Shown: positions 23,820-35,995 of the stretch, piece after piece
Numbering within the stretch: the first letter of the stretch is position 1
Layout of the letters: each line of letters starts with the position of its first letter
From: Dimorphilus gyrociliatus
Taxonomy: Eukaryota; Annelida; Polychaeta; Dinophilidae
DNA: 64,000 bases
Direction: 5' to 3'
Assembly (NCBI GenBank): GCA_904063045.1
Contig: CAJFCJ010000004.1
Span: forward strand, 184,195 to 248,194
Notes under the pieces: model-generated
The model's input: the letters and a program-made list of their open reading frames with translations, nothing else
Databases searched by the model: none
What the model was told of the DNA's origin: nothing
Translations under genes and position numbers: made by a program

Positions 23820-25174
23820 CGGCTATTTATTTATACGATACTCTCAATTCTGCAACAACAAAAAGAATTCCTTAATCAGAATTCTTTTAGAGTAAAAAGA
23901 TATTCTCAATCAACCTTTTTTTGTAGATAAGAAAGCGACACGCCTTCTTTGCTTTAATATAACTTCGGCAAAGCTATAGTTTTATATACGCTATTTATAA
24001 TAAAAAAAAAAAATATTTATATATATATATATATAATATATCTAATTACGTCCATAAATATTTCTCTGTCTGTGACAGTCTCTTCCGTGTGCTTTAAAGA
24101 GTATCTAAGACAATAGATCTGGCCACTATATGTGTTTTATTATTATAAATGTCTTTGATAATTTTATGGCTTATTCAAAGGAATGTGAAATATTTTTTGC
24201 AATTGATTCAAGTATAAAATATTCGCCGACTTAATGCTAGTCATAGTTGGACATGATATAAAGATTTTTGTTCCCTCTTATTGCATAATATATGCTATAT
24301 TTTTTGCCTTAATATTTAAATAAAAAGCATTCTTTCATAACTGCATAAAAAGAATTGTAATATATATTTTGAGGTATCTTTTTTAGCTATAAAATCTTAT
24401 TTTCAGGTTTCACATTTATAACTTTTAGAGCAAAGACTACAATACTATTTAATAAAGTTTTATATACTTTATTAGCATACATTAACCAGCAGACTCAACA
24501 AACGATAAAAATTAAAGTTATTAGAATATAGATGGCGTAGTCTTCTAAGTAAATGTTCTTTAATTGGCCACAGGACATATTTTGTTTTGACAAAATATTA
24601 CGTTTAAACAAAAGAAAAGGACCTGATTCTATGAAAAAATTAATAATGATATACTTTTAATATCAATAGTCATTTATTAGTATTTCATTAGTACCATTTC
24701 TAACTTAATTAAAAAAATATACCTTTTTTTGTTGATATTCCATGAAATATTCAATAGATTCTAAATAGAAACGAAAAAATACATTTAACTATATCCAGCG
24801 AACTTTTGAGCGGTAAAGTGCTAAAACTTTTTCCAAAGTATGAATATCTTTGAGGAGATTATAGAAAAAATCAAAAAACTAAGTCACTGTTGTTAGGAAC
24901 TAAGTCTGTTTTTTAGGTCTTTTTTAACCTAGCTTTTTGTCAATAAATCTATAACTGATTTTCTACGAGTAGGTCCAAAACATTTCGCTGAGTTGCCGTG
25001 TACGAAAATAGATATTGCGTAAAGGTAGCTAGAACGCATGCGCTCGAACGAGAAAATACTAGATCACGCATGCGCTTAGGCAGTCTGAGACAAGTTTGAG
25101 CACCAGGCGAGTCGATACGACCTACGTCAGCAGTCTGTATTATTTTCAGCTATAGGCTTACATCATGCATATAG
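23820..25174. promoter_or_regulatory. Non-coding region upstream of the VWA gene, with two NRF1-type sites
   Basis: About 1.35 kb. It holds an (AT)n microsatellite near 24019-24035, a TAGATGGCGTA motif at 24529-24539, and two ACGCATGCGCT sites at 25034-25044 and 25066-25076, both NRF1-like and 32 bp apart. No gene was seen. Confidence 0.45.
25034..25076. promoter_or_regulatory. Two NRF1-type sites (ACGCATGCGCT) 32 bp apart
   Basis: Direct repeats of ACGCATGCGCT about 100-140 bp upstream of the TATA box of the intronless VWA gene; spacing is about three helical turns. Confidence 0.55.
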
Positions 25175-25182
25175 TATATAAG
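25175..25182 (+). promoter_or_regulatory. TATA box (TATATAAG) of the VWA gene
   Basis: TATATAAG lies about 150 bp before the start codon, leaving room for a roughly 120-base 5' leader. It is the clearest TATA element in the window and fits a strong or inducible promoter. Confidence 0.55.
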
Positions 25183-25327
25183 CTCGCCGTTCGCTCAGAA
25201 ATATCAAACAGTTCTAACAGAACACAGCTTAAAAAGGAAAAAAAAGCTAAAGACAGCTTGATAACTAATAAAAGAAAACTTTTATTCCTTATTCCTAAAT
25301 ACTTTACAAAACTCTAATTCAAAAATT

Positions 25328-26947
25328 ATGTCGAAATCTGATGATTGTGGCTCTCCTTCTGCATCTGCAGTAGATGGCCCTAGTGGTGCCGCAGCAGCGG
25401 GAATTATGCCTATGGATGTAGTTATTTCCTTTGATACTACTGGATCCATGTCTAGTTACTTGGCTGAAGTCAGGGCCAAAATGTCAGAAATCATTGAACG
25501 TCTATTCACTGACCTCCCAACTTTGAGAATCGGTGTCATCGCCCATGGTGACTACTGTGACAAAAGAACTTACATCACCAAGCATCACGAACTATCGAAT
25601 AATGTAGCTGATTTAGTGGATTTCGTCAACAAAGTTGGAACTACTGGTGGTGGTGATTGGGAAGAGTGCTATGAATTAGTCCTCCACGAAGCCAGAACAA
25701 AAGTTAATTGGGTTAAAGGGGAAGCCGACAGAGCTTTGATTATGATCGGAGACGCAATTCCCCATGAGCCAAATTATAGCTTGAACACAAAGAAACTAAA
25801 TTGGCGTAAAGAAACATTAAGTTTGTACGAGGACTTGGGCGTTAAGATTTATGGTATTCAATGTGGTACAAACCCCAAAGCAAAGCCATTTTATGAGAAA
25901 ATTGCAAAGGCTACAGGTGGAAAGCATTTAGATTTGAACAACTTGGGCTCAATTGTTGACATGTTGATGGCTATTTGCTATAGAGAAAGAGGAGCTGAAA
26001 TGTATGATGCTTTCGAACTTGAAGTTCGTGAAAGGGAAGGTGCCGCTCTTAAAGCTGATTTAGACAAAATGTTCAAAGATCTTCGTGATGATGATGTTGA
26101 AGCGGATGCTGCTGTAATGGGAGATGTAACCAGTGATGGAACTCCTACAAAGCCATCCATGTTTAGAAAGGCTTCTTCGTCAAAATTGGCAAAAACTGAT
26201 TGCTTAAAAAAGGTCAAACCAAAATCAGTAAGAAGAACTGTAAGAAAAGCTGGAGCTGCAAAAGTTGGTGCAGCTAAACCATCTGCTGCTAAACTTAGAT
26301 CAAAAAGGAAGTTAATTTTTGAATCGGATAGCCATTCCGATTCTGATTCTGAATCTAAATCAGAATCTGAAGATGAAGTAGTCGTCAAGAAAGCTAAGAA
26401 ATCTGATGATAAAAAAGCTGATAAGAAAGTTAAGAAATCCGAGGCTAAAAAAGACAAAAATGTTCGTCTAAATCGAGAGGATTTGAAAACAGATAAATTC
26501 TCAACAGAAGACGGACTAGCTTTTGGAAATTGGCGATTAGCTATGGCACCAAAACGAAGTGTTAAAAAATTTGCAAAGTACAGTTGGTCCCTTATTGGAA
26601 AAACGACTTTGGCTCGAAACCAACTTTGGACAAATTGCAAAGCCAGGGCTCTCTATGAAATTGCTATCCAACTTCCAAATAAGAGAAAGATGGGAGTTGC
26701 TTGTCTATGCTCCAAATGGACAAACCCAAAACTTTGGAAGAATAACTTGATAAAGAAAACAAGTGGATTTAATGAAAAAATAGCTGATGCAGTTCAAAAA
26801 GGCTACAAAATATTTATCAGGAGGGCACCTCTTCCTCTAACGACAAAATCGTTAAGATCTTCATCCAAAAGCGGACCTCAAATAATAGATGAATTGAATG
26901 GCAGATTTGATTACGCCTGGCACAAACCAACAAGAGATATCTATTAA
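25328..26947 (+). CDS. Intronless VWA-domain protein with charged linker
   Basis: A single 539-codon open frame, the only long intronless gene here. Residues about 25-230 form a von Willebrand A domain with a MIDAS start DVVISFDTTGSMSSYL, then RIGVIAHGDYCD, GTTGGGDWEECYE (second metal loop) and RALIMIGDAIPHEP. This variety resembles the VWA domain seen next to alpha-kinases and in protist/animal homologs rather than integrin domains. No kinase follows: residues about 300-380 are basic and Ser/Asp/Glu-rich (SDSDSESKSESEDE then lysine runs). The C-terminal 160 residues form a conserved-looking globular region (LAFGNWRLAMAPKRSVKKFA onward) that I do not recognise. There is no signal peptide, so it is probably cytosolic or nuclear. 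Function unknown. Confidence 0.85.
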   Translation: MSKSDDCGSPSASAVDGPSGAAAAGIMPMDVVISFDTTGSMSSYLAEVRAKMSEIIERLFTDLPTLRIGVIAHGDYCDKRTYITKHHELSNNVADLVDFVNKVGTTGGGDWEECYELVLHEARTKVNWVKGEADRALIMIGDAIPHEPNYSLNTKKLNWRKETLSLYEDLGVKIYGIQCGTNPKAKPFYEKIAKATGGKHLDLNNLGSIVDMLMAICYRERGAEMYDAFELEVREREGAALKADLDKMFKDLRDDDVEADAAVMGDVTSDGTPTKPSMFRKASSSKLAKTDCLKKVKPKSVRRTVRKAGAAKVGAAKPSAAKLRSKRKLIFESDSHSDSDSESKSESEDEVVVKKAKKSDDKKADKKVKKSEAKKDKNVRLNREDLKTDKFSTEDGLAFGNWRLAMAPKRSVKKFAKYSWSLIGKTTLARNQLWTNCKARALYEIAIQLPNKRKMGVACLCSKWTNPKLWKNNLIKKTSGFNEKIADAVQKGYKIFIRRAPLPLTTKSLRSSSKSGPQIIDELNGRFDYAWHKPTRDIY

Positions 26948-27046
26948 CTACAAACTAACTCAAAAGTCATATTTGTACAGTAAATATTTAAATTAAAAAG
27001 TTTGTCATGTGTGATATGTACTAGTGTATAGATAGTAGATTATTTC

Positions 27047-27052
27047 AATAAA
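27047..27052 (+). terminator. Polyadenylation signal AATAAA of the VWA gene
   Basis: Canonical hexamer about 100 bp after the stop codon. Confidence 0.5.
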
Positions 27053-28087
27053 TATCGCTTAAAACAAAAAACAATAACTTGTCTTATTGACTAGAAAGTG
27101 AAAAAATTGTATAAATACCATTGAAAGTGTAGTAATGATATATTGAATTTATCCGATGATATTTGGAAGTTAACTAACTAAATGTAGATTATTTCTACTA
27201 GTAAAGTTGAACATTGATTTGTTTTATACAGTAAATCTTGTTTAATCATTTTAAAAGTGGGTAAAGGGGGGTTAATATGAACAGGTGTGCATTAATTAAA
27301 TGAAATTCCAACAAAATTATTCAATAAACTACAAGTCATTAATCCTTAATTAATACTTTACAGTATTGTAACAATTTATTGTTTATAGAAAGGTCATTCA
27401 GCTTTAATTACCAGTTTTCAATGTGAACTATATAGTCTTTTTTATATCTAAGCTATGAAAAAGTTTTCAGTTCTTTTAATAGTTTAGATAGTTAATTAAT
27501 TAATTAATTTGGAATAACTCGAACTGTGCTTTAAACTATTTTATTACGTTTGTAAACAATATTTCTTATAGATCAACTTTTCGTCAGATGAATTGCAATA
27601 ATTAAAGTAAGGGATAAAGAAAATTAGCTGAACTAAACGAAATCTGTATCACATAGTATGAAAATGGGTATTCAATTTTGTAAAGAAGGTGGATGAAGAG
27701 TGAAAGAATTATACTTTAAATAACCTTTGGTACATAGATATTTTTTTGGTAATAGTAGCGTACTATCTCTAAATGTTACTTTTAGTAAACCAAAATCGAA
27801 TACATTTATCGCGCAAATTTTGGAATCGATTTGATACGATTTCTGCTTTCGATTTACAGTCATCGTCAGATTCCGCTTCCGATAGTTGGTGATAGTCCAG
27901 TTAGTTTTTGCCAAATATCAAGGTTTGTTTTATGACTCAGTTCGCAAAAATTGTTTGAGACTTTCCGGAAATAACGTGGATATATTGCTATACGTTTATA
28001 TTAATTGCCATTGCATTTTACAATTTTATTAGTATCTTTTTATTTTCATTGGAGCAGACAAGTGATAGAATTACGTAATTGTTGAAG
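27053..28087. other. Gene-free stretch before BAP31
   Basis: About 1 kb, AT-rich, with a short TTAA tandem at about 27492-27509. A minus-strand frame of 80 codons (27672-27914) has no domain, splice or composition support. I see no gene. Confidence 0.4.
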
Positions 28088-29008
28088 ATGAGCTTTCAAT
28101 GGACCGTTGTAGCAACGTTCTTGTACGTTGAAATAGCTACGGTGATCTTGTTGATGATACCAGGCATTTCGTCAGCTGCGTAAGTTGAATCATACTCATT
28201 TAAACAACTTGAAAAATTAATGAGTTTTAATTTTTAGATGGCAAAAGCTATTTCGATCGAGACTGTTTAAATTTGTCAAAAATTACGTGAATTTGTATTT
28301 TTACGTATTTGTCGCACTTTTAGCTTTGTTATTTGCTGGTATGTTAACAAAATTGCTTCGATTTCATCATATCTAAATATATCTCTATTCTTATAGATGG
28401 CGTAAGAGACGTTCGTAAATACAGAGGTGAAGAGGATGTGAAAGCAAGACCAGATGCAGAAATTCATCAGCATATGAAATTATTTCGCGCTCAGAGAAAT
28501 CTCTATATTGCTGGATTTGCTCTTTTCCTGTGTTTGTAAGTGGGAAAATGATAAACAAAACTCTTTGTAACTTGTAACAAATTAATTGATTATCTAGGGT
28601 AATTAGGCGAATCGTAAGCTTGATCTCTAATCAGGCTAATCTAGAAGCTAAATGTTCTGCTGCTCTCAAACAAGCTGAAAGTGCTTCGGCAACTGCTAAG
28701 CAATTTATGAAGACAGCAGAAAAAGGAGCTCATAAAAATGCCATTGACGAGACGATGCTGGAGGAGCTAGACGACGTGAAAAAAGAGTTAGCTAAGAAAA
28801 ACGAAGAATTACGAAAGATTAAAGTGGATTTTGACGCTTTAAAATCTCAGGCGGAGAACGCTAACATAGAATATGATAGAGTTTTGAGTGAACTCCAAAA
28901 TTCTCAAGTAAGTCAAGAAGGTACCATCAGTTGCTGCTAACTTTAATATAAACCTTTTTTCAATGACAGAACAAAGGAAGTGAAGGAGCCAGCAAGAAAG
29001 ATGATTAA
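28088..29008 (+). CDS. BCAP31: B-cell receptor-associated protein 31 homolog (ER cargo receptor)
   Basis: Five exons (28088-28179, 28238-28338, 28397-28535, 28598-28907, 28970-29008) give 226 aa. An ER membrane protein for quality control and export of membrane cargo and for ER-mitochondria apoptotic signalling. Seen: three N-terminal membrane helices (FLYVEIATVILLMIPG; YFYVFVALLALLFADGVRDV; LYIAGFALFLCLVIRRI), then a cytosolic coiled coil (LDDVKKELAKKNEELRKIK), and a C-terminal KKDD, a KKXX COPI retrieval signal as in vertebrate BAP31 (KKEE). Length is slightly below the 246 aa of human BAP31. The intron 2 acceptor happens to read TATAGATGGCG; there the motif is explained by splicing and coding, not regulation. 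Confidence 0.93.
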
Positions 29009-30059
29009 ATAACAAAATCCAATACTATATTTAATTACTGTCAATTCTATCTTTTAAATGGTTTGGATATATTTTTTGGCATCTCTCGAAATACTGTGTG
29101 ATTAAATAATTCATTAAATTAAAACACTATATGCTATTGTACTATGTCTGCATATTTCATAGGAGAGTAAAATTAATGTTCAATCCACTAGTTTAATGAA
29201 ATATTGTCAGTTTTACTCAAAAATCTTAATATTATTTAATATTATAAATGATGGCTAAAATTTACAGAAAAAAAGAGGAACAGGCTTCAATTAATAAAAA
29301 TTTTTCACTTTGATTTTAAAAGAGATATTTAGAAATATTTTTATAATTTCTTGAATAAAATCTTTCTGAAGATAATTCAATTTTTTATTTATTATCTTTC
29401 GAACTGATAAAATTTGTTTTGAATTTTTTGTTGAACTTGAAAGAAAAAAAAAGCAGGTAGTCCATGTTTCTTTTCTATCTTGTTTATTACAGTAAATAAA
29501 AATTTAAATTACATTTATTCAAGAGATTAATTTGATTAAAATATGCAAATTCTTATCTAAATATGCGTATTCCTGATAATTTATATTTCATTTTGTCGTT
29601 TCAAGCCTATAATAATTGTATTAATTAATCATAAAGTCACTGATTGCTTTCTAAGCTACAGTAATTCCCTGAATCACCGTAAGGAGAAAAATATTTACTA
29701 ACAAAACTTAAAAAAATATAGATAACATTCAATGTCAAGGTAATTGTTTTAAAATTAATTCAGAAAGAGGTCGATAAGCCAGAAATACGTAGATACATAA
29801 ATACTGAATTTTTAGGATATCACTGAAATTTATTTATGGCAAAAGAAACGTTTCAGTTTCGTCTAAAAAAAAGAGGCTTAATTTTTAAATAACTAATTCA
29901 GACTTAAACTTTTTTTTTTAAAAAAAAAGAAATGTAAAGTAAATAAATTGAATTGGCGGGAAAGTTAAAAAAACGAAGGCATATTAAAATGAAAATTAAT
30001 ACAATAGCTTCGTTATTCTTTATAATTTTTCTCCCTATTCTCCTTTTTCCCAAAGGCTA
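29009..30059. other. Convergent 3' region between BAP31 and SNX17
   Basis: About 1.05 kb of very AT-rich sequence with long A and T runs, probably two 3' UTRs plus spacer. An E2F-like TTGGCGGGAAA stands at 29953-29963 but lies between two gene ends, so promoter function is doubtful. No gene was seen. Confidence 0.4.
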
Positions 30060-32541
30060 TCACAGATCATCGTCTCCTATATCCTCAAAGGCTGTGTTAG
30101 TTTGCAACTTTTCATTATAAGATCTACTCTTTGAAAGTGGTGCCGTTTCCTATATCAGTAAAATTTTCGTTAGAGATCCTTCAATTCTTTATTTACAATA
30201 CAAACCGAAATACTATTTTGAATATCAGAATTGGAATAGGATGTTTCAAGTGGTGATTTTGTGGGTGAAGAAACCTATAAATATTAAATTAATACCAATT
30301 AAATAGGCCACTTCGAATAGAAGATGTTATTAGCCTATTAATATAACAATATTATTTACTATTACAAATCGCATTGATAAGAAACAAATTATATTTTATC
30401 AGTAGGAAAATACTATACTTACAGTTTTTGCTATGTAAGCTTGTTTTTTCTTTTCTGTTGTCTAAAATATAAAAAAGAGGGAGGGAAAAGGGGGAAAACC
30501 AATTAGTTAATGTCTTCGAATGAAAAAGAAAATTTTCATTTACTTTTTTAACTCTTTCTCCTTCTCTTTTAAGTAAAAGTTCATCAACCATAGACTGCAG
30601 AAGCATACTCATTAAAATTGCTTGATTTGAAGTGACTGTTATCCATTGTAAAGTATTTTTTGCAATCAGATATTCGAAAGCCAATTCGGTTTGCAGTTTT
30701 TCATCTTCTTCGTCAGTATCTTTATTTAAAACCTTAAATGATTGAAAGGAAAGAGCATGATAAGAGTATGTAATACATTCTTTTAGTTTTTATGTTACTT
30801 ACGGCTGTAGTTATCCTCCAACATCGTATTCTGGTAATTTTGAAAACTCCTCCTTTGAACGTATTCTATAGGAATTTTATTACGTTAATTAAAAATTGAA
30901 ATATTTGAATAATTGTTCATTTACAGGTGCAATTTCGATTCTGAAAATCATTTCTTTATTCCCAGCCGCAATTATAACATTACAATTATCATGAGGATAA
31001 TTTGTGACACAAGGTTCGAATTTTATATAACCATAAAACTTCAAAGTCTTAATTAATCTCAAATACTGAAAAGTGAAAGGATTTATATGATGTTGTATGG
31101 ATTAAGAATGTATTCTCTCTTTTTTTTACCAACTTCTTTTTTACTATTTTTTTGTTGCAGCGTTTTAAGCTGAGCGATTTGGTCCGCTGATCCTTCAATC
31201 CAACCTTGTTTCAAGTCACTGACAGCCTTTAATAAATATTAATAAAAATTATTCAGATGAGGCTTAAAAATGTTTAAATTGTACCTGACAAAAAAGTAAA
31301 TTAAGACAAATCCTATCTTCCATTAAAGCATCTTCATAGCTTGCATCCCAGAAGCTAAACGTGAAAAGAATAGTAAACATATTTGATCTAGAATAATAAC
31401 TGCTAAGCAAACAACCTTTTACGAAAGATAATTCTGTGGGAGTATTTTTCAGAGGCATTTCTTAGTGAAATATAAGGAGATTCAAATTCTTGTAACGGCC
31501 TTACAACTGTTGAAAAGATATTCAATTGAAATTAATAAACTTAATGCAATTTTAGATAGTATTAATAATTCAAAGAAACAAAAATTACTTACGAATTTGT
31601 CTATCATCCACTAACTTTACTAAAAACAATCCAAAATAAGCCATATACTCTTCCGCTAATCCGATTTCGTTTGCCGCCGCCTATAAGAGATTAAGACTCG
31701 AGAAATTCAAGTAACTGTTAAAATTCTATCTTAAATACTTACACTCATCACTTGTTCCGTTTGGGCCATGTTACTACATTCTATTGTTACTTTTTGGCCA
31801 TTTACCAAATAAATATCAATGTTTATATTGCAACTTTCTTCTTGTAAATTACCCTATTATTAGTTTTTCAGTTAAAATAAATATCAGGAAATTAGACTCA
31901 ATTAAGTAATTAAAGAAAGAACAACCTGTTGAGCTTGAATCATAAAATTGCTGAATATGCTAGAATTTAGAACTTCTGTTGTCTGGCTGACTGTTAAGAA
32001 ATGTTATATTAAATAATTATTTTCTTTGTAAACTAAGCGACAAGTAGAATTTCGATAAGAATCTCTCTACGTAAAATAATACTTGTTGCCTACTTGTAGA
32101 TATTTTAGTTCTCTAACCTCCTTGAATGTAACTCTCTAAGCCCATTCTTCTTGATTCGACCTGAGTTTTACTAAGGGCTAATAATCTCTTTGGTGGAAAA
32201 GATGGAAGTTGCCCTGACCCAAATTCCTTTTTTAACTACGTAAACATTTGTAAAACAAATAATCAAATAGAAGAATCATGCAGGAGAATGTGACTTACGT
32301 GTTCATGAAGTAAATGTAATTGCCTATATCTAACTGTACAATGGTGAGCACCGTTAACGTTAATTCTATAGACCTGTAAAGAGAGGGAGAAAAGTATGAG
32401 ATGAAACGCCTACCGATATTAAAGATTTGTGCGAAATAAATATATATAACAAAAAAAATAGAAAATACATAAATGTCTAACTGTATAAGGTACTCCTTTT
32501 TCATCCACTTTTTCTTCTGTATCAGGAATGGAGAAATGCAT
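30060..32541 (-). CDS. SNX17: Sorting nexin 17
   Basis: Fifteen short exons (32541-32482, 32373-32299, 32235-32118, 31990-31926, 31853-31743, 31680-31593, 31506-31416, 31354-31285, 31226-31134, 31065-30925, 30865-30803, 30732-30544, 30461-30423, 30274-30206, 30149-30060) join to 453 aa; human SNX17 has 470. It binds PI3P on endosomes and NPxY cargo (LRP1, integrins), and recruits Retriever for recycling. Seen: MHFSIPDTEE start; PX domain YRINVNGAHHCTVRYRQLHL and FPPKRLLAL; FERM-like part with FWDASYEDALMEDRICLNLL, KITRIRCWRITTA and LAFEYLIAKNTLQWITVTS; and the tail FEDIGDDDL, matching the Retriever-binding C-terminus. It shares a divergent promoter region with Wntless. Confidence 0.94.
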
Positions 32542-33108
32542 CCTTGATCAGAGATTTAACCTCTATGATGGCTCGCTCTGTAAAGTTTATGCTATTGGAA
32601 AATTTTTCGGGAATTACTAAAGTCTGTTACGAAGTATTGGTTAGAAACGATCAGTCACATGATGTTACTAAAGGCTTCTTTGTTTGATGTATTCACAAAT
32701 AAAACAATAGAATTGTACAATTTGTAACTTTTTTAATAATCTTTCGCAATTTCAATAGGTAAAGAATAACTTTCTTAGTTTTAATTCTTTTTCGTAGAGT
32801 AAAAACTCTAGGAGAGCAAAAATTAAATTTATTTAATGAGTCCAAATATGACTCATATAAAACTATTGAACGAAAATATCAAACTAATTAAAATACTTTA
32901 GAAAGAAATTTAGGTATACCCATAGCCATAGGCTAAAAGTTTTCTACCACAGACCAGGCTAATACATCCGGGTGAGTGGAGCTGTAAAGTTTTCTTCGTT
33001 TATTTAAGAAAGTTGTAAATTCGTGGTAAGTCTATTTGTAATTATTCGAAAAATAATGAATACAATCGGGAATTACAGATACATTGCTTTTCCCCAACAA
33101 TCATCTTT
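32542..33108. promoter_or_regulatory. Divergent promoter region of SNX17 and Wntless
   Basis: 567 bp between two start codons on opposite strands. AT-rich; no clear TATA or NRF1 motif was recognised. Confidence 0.4.
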
Positions 33109-35581
33109 ATGGCGGGCGTAATTTTGGAAACAATAAGTAATAAAAAACTAATTGGCTTCGGTCTATTCTTATTGGTTTGTCAAATAGCCGGATTTCTACT
33201 CGGTGGATTAATAGGTAAGAACCCATTGCACTAAGAATTCAATTTAGAAGCAATAAAATCTGTACGAGGTAGCACTGTGCAAATAGGCCTACATGTTTTG
33301 TTTAATATTGCAGAGGCGAAGCCATCTCACGTAGTTTCTATATTGGGTACACCGTGTTGGAAGAATCCATACAGCAATGAAATAGTTTATACGAGACAAT
33401 TGAAGTACAATTCAAGTACTGGAGAGAAATGTCATGTTGTAAGGATAATCTGTTATCAATAACTATAGATGGCGCTGTTGTACCTGTAACAAGCTAATTT
33501 GTATTTATCTAGCATATGGGAAACATGCACTGCTTTCCTTTAAAGAAAGTTACCTTAATAGTATTTTTGTACAACTATCTTTCCCTAAGACTACGTAGAG
33601 CCAGTTATACGCCAATATTATCCCTTAGTTTACTCCTTCATTGTCAAAGTGTTCTTTCTATTATTAGCCTACCGACCATGCAGAAGATTTTCCTCAACAT
33701 ATAGTCTTTGTCTTCCAAATGCCCTTACCAAGAGATAGTATTGATCTAAAAATGTCTCGATGGTTTCAATATATGGTTGGCGTGATTCACATTGATTGGA
33801 AACCTACTACTGGAAAACAAGCATCACTTTCAAATTCAGAATTGGCGTTGAATGTTAAATTAGGCTACAGAGATGAAAGAACAAATTGGACAGTTATGGC
33901 TCAATCAACAGAAAAACGATCATTAGATTGCGTTAAAGTATAGTATATTGTCATTTAATAACAAAATAATAATTCAAGCTTGTCTTGCGTTTTACATATT
34001 CTTAGGAAAAGGATTATTATGAATGCGATATCATTCCTCTATACGAAATTGGAAGTGTTCATCACGATTTCTATCTCTTGAATTTAATGTACAATACAAC
34101 AAAAGTTCGAGATCTACAAATAGACAGTATATACTTGCACGTAATTCTACAAACGGGAGGTTTTACCAGAGTTTGGCTATCTTTGAAAACTGTCACATTT
34201 CCATTGATTATTGGTCTTGTAATATTTTTTTGGAATCGTATAAGAAAGTTATCTAGATCTGCTAATTTATTGGAAAAGTAAGAAACATTTTATTATTAAT
34301 AGAAAGAGTCTATATTAAAATCCACCCTTTACTTTTAGAATCATATTTGGAATGGGACTAACATTGGCATTTCTTGACTGTAAGTTTTATATAATTAATA
34401 AGAAAATTACAATTATAACATACTATATGTAAATATCTCTATTTGTCTTTTAGGTCCAATTGAATGGTTAACTCTAGGAATGAAAATTCCATTTATGTTA
34501 TTGTTGAACGATATTCGTCAAGGTATTTTCTATTGCGCATTGCTAAGCTTTTGGATTGTTTTTTGTGGAGAGCATATGATGGATAAAGTCATCAGAAATC
34601 GGTATTTTAATTAATTAAATTTTAAATATTATTTCTAGTATAAAAATCAAACAACAACTAAATTAAATCTTGTTTAGAGTTTCTGTCTATTGGAAAGAAC
34701 TTACGGCTGTTGGTATTGGATCCCTATGTCTTTTTATCTTTGAAATTTGCGAGAGGTTCTTATAACTTTAAATAATTACCGAATTTTATGAATTATTTAT
34801 CTATTACAGAGGAGTTCAATTAACCAATCCATTCTTTACTATCTGGGCTGATAACATTGGAAAGAGAGTTGCTGTGGGTTTTTAAAATATTTTCTGGTTT
34901 TTGCGTAATAAACTAAAAGTTTCTTTCTTTTCCCTTTTCTTTATATTTTAGTTAGCTTTTATAATTTTAGCCGGGATTTCAGCCTGTATTTATTTCTTCC
35001 TTCTCATGTTTGTTGTATTCAAAGCTGTAAGGAATATCAATGCAAAGAAGAGTGCTTTACCCGGAATGAATAAGAAGAGGAGAAGCTATTTTAAAGGGCT
35101 TATCTACAGATTTAATTTTCTTATTCTTTCAACTCTAGTATTTGCTGCTATGACAATTATCTTCTTCATTATCAGCCAGGTTTAATTTATTGATGATGGA
35201 AGGTTATTCACATTAACTGGTTCTGATTTGTTTCAGGTTAAAGAAGGTAATTGGAAGTGGGGTACTGGCTCCTGGCATGCCTCTGAAGATGATGATAGTG
35301 AAAATCTTGACTTGGACGAAACTCAACCTCTTGAATATACGAGCGCTTTCTTTACGGGAGTATTTTGTATGTGGAACATATACGCGGGATCTTTACTATT
35401 TTTATACGCTCCATCAAAGAAAAATCCAAATTTACCCGAAGATGAACAATCAGACGAAAGAGGAGAAGAGATAGAATTTAGCCAAATAAATTCTGAGGCT
35501 GTAGCATTAGCTCCTCGAAGCCGAGAGAATGATGGACAAAATTCATTTTTAAGCACACTTCAAAAATCAGCAATGGATTAA
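33109..35581 (+). CDS. WLS: Wntless (Evi/GPR177), Wnt cargo receptor
   Basis: Ten exons (33109-33214, 33314-33438, 33668-33937, 34006-34277, 34339-34379, 34454-34601, 34678-34755, 34810-34873, 34952-35179, 35237-35581) give 558 aa (human 541). It carries palmitoleoylated Wnts from ER/Golgi to the cell surface and is recycled by retromer. Seen: MAGVILETISNKKLIGFGLF, first helix LLVCQIAGFLLGGLIE, luminal HIVFVFQMPLPRDSIDLKMS and YECDIIPLYEIGSVHHDFY, then multiple membrane helices with FYCALLSFWIVFCGEHMMD, the ICERGVQLTNPFFTIWAD block and FFTGVFCMWNIYAG. Intron 2 (33439-33667) could hide a small exon at about 33514-33550, but skipping it gives the better family alignment; the intron also carries TAGATGGCGCT at 33466. 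Confidence 0.94.
33466..33476 (+). promoter_or_regulatory. TAGATGGCGCT motif in Wntless intron 2
   Basis: Perfect CTCF-core match with the 3' flank GTTG shared with the copy in the PSAT1 intron. Function inferred only. Confidence 0.4.
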
Positions 35582-35995
35582 AAGAAAGGAAACATCTTTG
35601 AGAATCTCAGTTCTTTAAGTTTTATACATTTGTTTTTTTGGTTAGTTTTTACCCTTTTTGCCGTGTTTATAATGAGCATTCTTTTTTTATGGTAGTTATT
35701 TCTTTAAAAACAAACGTGAATACTTAATATTTCTTAGTGATTTTTTTTAATATTATAACGTTTTATCACTTTTTGCATTGAATTTTTCTACGTGACAAAC
35801 CATGAGAACATTTCAAAGAGTTTATATAAAATTAGATATAGAACTTTTTTCAACACTACTTTTATTCAAAAAAAATACACTGCCTAAATTAAATAATACA
35901 TAAAAAAACAACTCATTTCTCTTAGAGACAAACAATAACAACTATAGTAAAGCAACAAATTAACTTCATTGAATTAGCTATTTAAATTATTCTTA

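Noticed and set aside
25978-26640. 220-codon minus-strand open frame under the VWA gene
   Set aside because: Mirror of the VWA coding frame; composition (Ser/Phe/Leu rich) is the antisense of its Lys/Asp/Ser codons, with no domain.
27672-27914. 80-codon minus-strand open frame in the spacer before BAP31
   Set aside because: No start context, splice signal or recognisable domain, and low-complexity Lys/Asn/Thr composition.
28391-28403. TATAGATGGCG copy in BAP31
   Set aside because: It spans a splice acceptor and the codons for DGV of BAP31, so splicing and coding explain it; not counted with the dispersed motif.
29953-29963. E2F-like TTGGCGGGAAA between BAP31 and SNX17
   Set aside because: Lies between two converging gene ends, so a promoter role is unlikely; kept only as a note.
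33514-33550. Possible small coding exon in Wntless intron 2
   Set aside because: It has acceptor- and donor-like ends, but joining exons 2 and 3 directly gives the family spacing between the cysteine and the IVF block; inclusion lengthens it without similarity.
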